Shown here piece by piece: positions 32,899 through 37,895 of a DNA stretch of 37,895 bases. The translations under genes and the position numbers were made by a program. The stretch spans positions 1 to 37,895 of the forward strand of contig QANT01001471.1 of assembly GCA_003254885.1 (NCBI GenBank), read 5' to 3'. Position 1 is the stretch's first letter. The number at the start of each line of letters is the position of its first letter. Under the pieces are notes generated by a model that was not told the DNA's origin, searched no databases, and saw only the letters and a program-made list of their open reading frames with translations. The stretch comes from Purshia tridentata (lineage: Eukaryota > Streptophyta > Magnoliopsida > Rosales > Rosaceae).

Positions 32899-34239
32899 TC
32901 TCAAGAAAGGAACAAATAATAATATTTAGTGCTTTGGGAAATAACATCCATAAGCAACTAATAAGAACTTCAAGTTCTATCACATGGTAAAATGAATTCA
33001 GATTAGACATGTAAAATCTACTAGTTTTATCATGTATGGTGAATTTATGAAGGAAACTTCAAGTTCCTTATATGGCATTATCGAAACTACGGGTTCGATA
33101 TTTATGTATGAACTACTGGTTCGTTAATTACCTGCAATTTCTACATATATATTCTAATGTGGAAATATAAACAAGTAAAATATTTATATAATTCAAATAG
33201 AATTGAAAATATCACAAGATTGGTCATATAAATGATTCTGCCATTTAGAATATAAGTATTAGATGAAGTGAATCAATTTCAAACAAAACATGTTAGTGCA
33301 GTGGTAATGCACGTGCATGTGTGCAGCAGGTCCCAAGTTTAAGCCTCAGGAAGTGCAAGAATTAAACTCTCTTTTTGCAGAGTTTCAGGAGGTGAAGAGA
33401 AGGCTGTCACGTAGGCATGTCGACATGGAGTGCGGCTCTGACGTGGCGTGCCAATGTGGACGCGCTGCTGGGCTGCCCACTTAACATGGGCCTAGGCTTG
33501 GGCTGCGGGCCTGTGCCCTTGTTGGGTTCTCTAAGCTTCTGACTTGTAGCTTAGGCCTCGAGCCTGGGCAGCAGGCCTCCTATGTTGGGCTTTTTGGGCT
33601 GCCTGAGCTTTTGGTTGTAGCTTGGGCCTTGGGCTTGGGCTACGAGCTTGGTTGGGTAGCGGGCCTGGCCTAGGCATGGGCCAGGGCCCACGTGACCTGG
33701 TGGCTGCGGGCCTCTGTTGGGCTCCCCTGGGCTGCGGTCTTATTGGGCCCACGAGGCCTTCTAGGTTGGTGCACCCAATTTGGGCTTGTTGGGCCCATGC
33801 GGCCTGCTAGGCTGCATGGCCTATTTGGCCCACACGGCTTGTTGCAGGGGCAGCAAGGTTGGGCTTGGGCCTATCTTGACTGACGGTTGTTGGCGGTTGT
33901 AGGGCGCCTCTGTTGGTTGCCGGTGGCTACTGGCTACCTGTGGTGATGGCCGGCGACTGTTGGCGAATGATTTCCGATCACTAGAAAATTAATTTTCCCC
34001 AATTTCCACCTTTTTTAATCATTCAATTCAAAACCATGAACAAAAATATATAATCCCAATTAAATCAATCACATAGATTTAAGGTTCATGCTTCATGGAG
34101 ATTTTTACATGCTACCAAAGTTTAACAAGCATGAATACAAAAAATTGTTCTAGAAAACCTACTTGGTTGAAGAACAGATTGAATGTAATCCTCTTTTGTT
34201 TGGCGATCCACAATCCCAGAGCTTTTCGTGCTAATAACC
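32899..34239 (-). other. Copia leader with GC-rich GGGCC/TGGGC low-complexity tract
   Basis: The gap between 5' LTR and gag is about 1.3 kb. At 33470-33860 it is dominated by GGGCT, TGGGCC and GGGCTTGGGC phrases, so frames of 62-73 codons stay open on both strands (for example 33531-33752 minus) without meaning. Just inside the LTR, minus-strand GGTTATTAGCACGA stands where the primer-binding site should be; it is a poor match to the usual initiator-Met site TGGTATCAGAGC. Confidence 0.6.
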
Positions 34240-34417
34240 TATTATAAAATATATATACTAGGATTTGTGGAGGCAGAGAGAATCATCCAGTACTCTTATT
34301 CATTCAGGAATATACATATACTTATACAGAGGTAGGGTTTACTCACTTTAATAAATTACAAGTATACCCCTACAACTAATTACAGGAATAGCCACACTAA
34401 TAAAGATATTTACAACA
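34240..34417 (-). repeat. Copia 5' LTR, ~178 bp
   Basis: Minus strand, starting TGTTGTAAATATC at 34417. The first 97 bases repeat at 28050-27954. The inner end is placed at TATAATA, just before the GGTTATTAGCAC priming region; it is approximate because no second full LTR exists for comparison. Confidence 0.75.
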
Positions 34418-34447
34418 AGTTAAACCCCTATATTGACTTGTTTATTG

Positions 34448-34995
34448 AAACCTTTTTAGGTATTTACAAACTTTAAAGAGATATGTCCGAAACAAGAATT
34501 ATGTTGAGGGAAGCATTGCTATGAGATATCTTATTGATGAGGGTTTGTCATTTTGCTCAATGTACTTAAAGGATGTAGAGACTCAGCGTAATTGAGTAAG
34601 TCGGAATGCTGATGTTAGTAGTCGGAATGTTCTTGGGGGATTATCAATTTTTTCATCCTTAAGTCATTCTATGGGTAAGGGTGTTATGATACAACTTGAA
34701 GAAAATGTGTGAGATGAATGTCATCAATATGTACTGTACAATTGTTCAAAAGTCGACAAATTTTTAAAATAAGACATTTTAACCTAAAATATCATTGACC
34801 GCACAAAAATATAAAATAATTTTATTATGCTAATTTCTTCCACTTCTACAAAAAACATATGAGGGATGAGGGATTTAAAATCAAGGAATCGTCGCATGCC
34901 TAAACATCAACTACTAGAAATAAGAAAGAAAGAATTTTCTTCTTGGTTTAAGAAACATGTAAGTAATGAATTTTATATTGTAACTCCTTCTAAAT
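34448..34995 (+). pseudogene. CACTA transposon tnp2-type fragment (DUF4218 region)
   Basis: The frame at 34458-34592 reads RYLQTLKRYVRNKNYVEGSI then DEGLSFCSMYLKDVETQRN, the conserved end of the DUF4218 region of CACTA (En/Spm) transposases. A TGA at 34593-34595 follows where an Arg codon (CGA) would fit, and VSRNAD continues after it. At 34866 the same frame resumes with MPKHQLLEIRKKEFSSWFKKHV, also typical of this region. Everything upstream is missing, and the piece begins 30 bases from the copia LTR. It is a relic; no CACTA termini were found. Confidence 0.75.
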
Positions 34996-35134
34996 TCAAT
35001 ATCTCATATGTTGATGCTAAAATTCTCGCTGGGCCTAATTTTAACAAACAACAATGAATCAATCAACTAAACGCCTTCCACTCGACTGTCGCGCCTCCTT
35101 CAAAGTTTTGTCTCTTCGAATTGTTGAAATCTTC

Positions 35135-35560
35135 CCGTGGGGTGTACCTGCAATGACACTCCGATGCTAAAATGAGTAAAGAATTCAATATACTTTTTAG
35201 TGTTTTCTTTTTTCTTAGGTCCGATCTCCCCTTTGCATGGAGTCATGTTCCTTTTTATAGAAAAAATAATTCTTCCGTTACCCCCTACCTTCGTGCCTTT
35301 TTCTTCTCGTTATATTTCTTTAATGTATTTGATCGTTGGTGCCTTTATTCGAGTTCGTGGGTCATTAAAGTTGGGGTAAAAACGAGCTATTCGCTTAAGA
35401 CAAGAAATGTTACTGTTTTCAATTTTGGGCCTTAATTTATTTGGGTCTTTTGGGCTTCGTCCCTTGATTTGGCTTTTCTCTGGGCTGGGCCTGGTTATGT
35501 TTTAACCTTGGGCTCGAGCCCATATATTTTCGTCGCCCACAATGCCCCCTTTTTTCCCTC
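35135..35560 (+). repeat. LTR-like fragment, copy B
   Basis: Shares with 394-830 the phrase GTGTACCTGCA..ACACTCCGATGC.AAAATGAGT, a CTTTTTATAG-like segment and the end CCCACAATGCCCCCTTTTTT, in the same orientation. It precedes the gag-like gene at 35893 and is probably the start of that element. A terminal TG was not pinned down; the element may begin near 35045. Confidence 0.6.
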
Positions 35561-35715
35561 TACTTACCACGTGTTAAGCCCTGGTTGGTAGGGGGAAAAA
35601 ATGACGGCGTAAGTCGAAAAGGCGTCTTTTGGTTGTTTCGAGACACGTTTTTTCGACCTCTGCCCTTCTTGAACTTCTGAGCTTCCCCAGCCACTCATTT
35701 TCGAAAATCCCTGTT

Positions 35716-35722
35716 TATATAA
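35716..35722 (+). promoter_or_regulatory. TATA box of the gag-like retroelement
   Basis: TATATAA, followed by a CT-rich stretch (CTTCTTCTTC) and about 170 bases of leader before the ATG at 35893. The spacing is normal for a plant RNA polymerase II promoter. Confidence 0.6.
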
Positions 35723-35892
35723 GCTTTCTTCTTCTTCTTCGCATTCTACGATCTCCCAGTTTCCATAGTGCCTCTTAAGAACACAGCCCTTCTGTGACCT
35801 CGCATCTTTCTGCCATTCGCCTAAGGGTCTTCGGTGTTTCCTAGCTTGCTCTTCTCCCTCATTCCCGTGTAAGTCTTTCTTTTCTTTTTACT

Positions 35893-37646
35893 ATGGGTAA
35901 ACTTACCCAACTGGTTTATTACTGGGAACCTTCTGTAGAGCAACTTAAGAAAATAGTTAGGGATTACGAGATACCTCCCACTGTCAAAGTTCAATCCCTT
36001 CCAGAAAATTGTAGTGTAACGACCGGGGAGGGTATTCCGGAGGGATCGCTAGTGATTTCGGCCGATTCCCTACAGTATATCAGATTTCCCCTTCATCCCC
36101 TTTTCCACGTCATCTTCAACAAAATGGGTGTTCACCCTCTTCAGTTGAATCCCAGTTGTTTCCAACTGATTTCTGCTCTTCTGGGTTTCGGGCTTTTTGT
36201 GGGGGCGGCCTTCGGGTTCGTAGACTTCTTTTTCTGTTATAAGTGGAGTAAGGTCAACGAACTCGATGGGTCATGCACTTTCTATTTCACTCCCAAAACC
36301 CTTTTTCATGATCGTCCCACTTCACATTGTGGGTGGAAAGGTAGGCCAGTGATGTTGACCGGCGAGTGGGCTGCCCCCGAACTCAACAATGTGCCACTCC
36401 CAACTCGTTTTTCCCATTCTCCTAGTATTCCTCATTTCGATGAATATCGTGATCTCGCAATTGATGTCATTTGCCAACGTTTGCCGATCACTAACATTCT
36501 TCGTTTTCTTTTTCCACATAAATCTTGTTTTACGGAGGCCAGATTAGTTCACGATAGGTTGCTGGCCCTTAAGGCTCATTTCGAACTTGGGAATCCGAAA
36601 CACAGCATCGGCTGGTTCTCCATACCTCAAGTTCTTCATTGAATCAGTTCTCAACGCCAATCCATCATATACGTGTCTTTTTCTGAGGAGAAACGTTCTG
36701 GCTTCGAGGGTTATGCTCCCAGAGACTTCGTTGGTGGTTTGATTTTGCGTTCTGAGGACTTAGCATTGTCAGACAATGATTGAAAGAGGATCGAATAGCT
36801 AAGAGCAAGATTCAAAGCTCAAGTTGAAGTTCTTTCGGTTGACTCTGAAGAAACTACTTCTGATACTGAAGAAATCAACATGCAACGAAGAAAACTTGAG
36901 CTTGCAAAGGACCCAATTCTAGAGAAAAAAAGAAAGAAGAATGATCGGAAAGCCCTTTTGAAGACAAAAATGGCGAAGGTCGCTTCAACGGTCGAAGAGG
37001 GACCGATCCTCGATGCTCCTGCCCCTTCAATAGCTGCGGCCATCGAAACTCCTTCTTCGATGGCTGGCATTCAAAGTCCACCTCCACTCACCCCTTCTTC
37101 ACCTCCTCGAATTCCAAGTTCAAGTGTTCGTCCAGCTGCTCCCCTCCCACCATTTGTCCCTGATATGAAGAGATCCAATGGATCTTGGGTTTTGCTGAGT
37201 GATTCTGCTGTCCATGATGAGAGCATTGCGATCGCAATCATGAGGGGTTGCGTGCTTCCATGGGATGCTGCTGGGGTCTCTCAGTTGAATGATGGGGCTC
37301 TCATTGTTGCTACCCACGTAGCCAGCTATACGGTAATAAGCCCTTCGACAGGTTTTCAATTTTTTTTTTTAACTGTATGTATTTTTCCATTTTTTTTTTG
37401 TAGGTGAACATGCTGAACGTGGATCTGACCAGCTGCCTGTTGGCGGTAAAGCATGAGCTTCGACAGGAGATTGAGAGAGGGGAAGCTGCTAGGAAGAAAT
37501 TTGCTGATACCAAGGCGCTACTTTCCCAAGTCAAGAGGGAACTGGCAGAGGCAAATGCTAGGCGATGCCGGGCCGAAGAGGACAGAGATCTGCATGCTGA
37601 GAATTTCGAGGGTGTGCAGAAAGAACTCGAGATTTCTAGGGCTCGG
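35893..37646 (+). pseudogene. Gag-like protein of a PF04195-type ('putative gypsy type transposon') retroelement, interrupted
   Basis: One frame runs from ATG 35893 to 37332, broken only by TGA at 36640-36642 and 36781-36783. The first 249 codons contain the domain signature: a pause at SLVISADSLQYIRFPLHPLF, then MGVHPLQLNPSCFQLISALL and later LTGEWAAPE. After the stops come a Glu/Lys-rich segment and a Pro/Ser-rich linker. A 71-base intron (37333-37403, GTAATA to TTTGTAG, phase 0) joins HVASYT to VNMLNVDLT. A coiled coil (ELRQEIERGEAARKKF, EEDRDLHAENFEGVQKELE) follows until an apparent LTR cuts it at 37647. The family is common in plant LTR elements lacking pol; its molecular role is not well defined. 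It may once have paired with a coiled coil like that at 6233-6691. Confidence 0.78.
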
Positions 37647-37895
37647 TGTAACACCCCGCACTTTTCAAAAGGGTTTTGAAATGCTTTTTAAAGATTTTCG
37701 GGATTTTAATTTGGAAAGTAAAACGTTCTGGAGGTTTTGAATTTTAAAGTTTGACTTTTAAAGGGGCAAAAAGTTGACTTTTTGTTCGGGAGGACTTTTC
37801 ATGTTGACTTTGGGTTCGTTGGAAAAGTCTCGTCCTCACGAGTTCGTAGACACGTAGCAAGCGTCGAACGGAGCTACGGTTTGAAAGTTACGGAC
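37647..37895 (+). mobile_element. Start of another LTR retrotransposon, cut by the window edge
   Basis: At 37647 the coiled-coil frame stops matching and the sequence becomes TGTAACACCCCGCACTTTTC, the typical beginning of many plant gypsy-type LTRs. It is followed by GTTGACTTTT phrases common in such LTRs. Only 249 bases are in the window, so superfamily, target duplication and partner LTR cannot be checked. Confidence 0.55.

Larger units (their letters stand above)
27954..34417 (-). mobile_element. Degenerate Ty1-copia LTR retrotransposon
   Basis: The element reads right to left. Parts are the 5' LTR (34417 to about 34240), a long leader, gag (from 32898), a zinc knuckle (32121-32080), protease (around 31720), pre-integrase (about 31220), a remnant of the integrase end, reverse transcriptase (30098-29054), RNase H (29085-28552), a polypurine tract (28060-28051) and a truncated 3' LTR (28050-27954). 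The order protease-integrase-RT-RNase H defines Ty1-copia. The first 97 bases of both LTRs match closely. Many stops, frameshifts, a missing integrase core and substituted catalytic residues make it non-autonomous. No target duplication could be shown because the 3' LTR is incomplete; five bases after the 5' LTR are AGTTA. Confidence 0.92.

Noticed and set aside
33531..33883. Pro/Arg-rich or Gly/Leu-rich frames in the GC-rich tract
   Set aside because: Low-complexity GGGCC repetition keeps stops rare on both strands; not coding.

Overview
The window looks like plant nuclear DNA from a eudicot. The RBX1 gene has GT-AG introns, there are several classes of plant transposable element, and a large block of plant mitochondrial DNA is embedded in the sequence. 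The style of the Ty1-copia and gag-only elements would fit a rosid, possibly Rosaceae, but nothing here fixes the species. Only one gene looks intact: RBX1 (24369-25411, minus strand), the RING subunit of cullin-RING ubiquitin ligases. Its five coding exons join to a 117-residue protein with all zinc ligands present.

Layout. 1-4970 is a graveyard of LTR-retrotransposon pieces: an LTR-like fragment, 28-bp and 63-bp tandem arrays, and a 261-bp tandem duplication carrying the end of a Ty3/gypsy pol gene. About 4970-6080 and about 7375-16083 read as plant mitochondrial DNA (a NUMT). The second block carries an atp9 and the start of nad5, both still in the unedited genomic state. Between the two blocks (about 6090-7370) is the coiled-coil tail of a gag-like retroelement protein. 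16277-23178 is a decayed multi-exon gene of the plant Ulp1 (C48) peptidase type: an N-terminal DUF1985-like domain, an acidic linker, a coiled coil, and a protease domain. It carries stops, a frameshift and a 1.8-kb Harbinger-like insertion in its last exon. A hAT-type MITE with a perfect 8-bp target duplication lies just downstream, followed by RBX1 in the opposite direction. A Tourist-like MITE lies upstream of RBX1.

27954-34417 is one degenerate Ty1-copia element on the minus strand. It has LTR, an unusual GC-rich leader, gag with a zinc knuckle, protease, part of integrase, reverse transcriptase, RNase H, polypurine tract and a truncated 3' LTR. Beside it is a tnp2/DUF4218 fragment of a CACTA transposon. 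35045-37646 is the 5' part of a gag-only (PF04195 type) retroelement with its own TATA box. It shares its LTR-like sequence with 394-830 and is interrupted at 37647 by what looks like the start of yet another LTR.

Nothing in the window forms a convincing new multi-gene system. The most notable points are the unedited mitochondrial genes, a recurring motif family inside the mitochondrial block, and the layered decay of the Ulp1-like gene. All calls were made by reading the sequence; boundaries of repeat and mitochondrial blocks are approximate.
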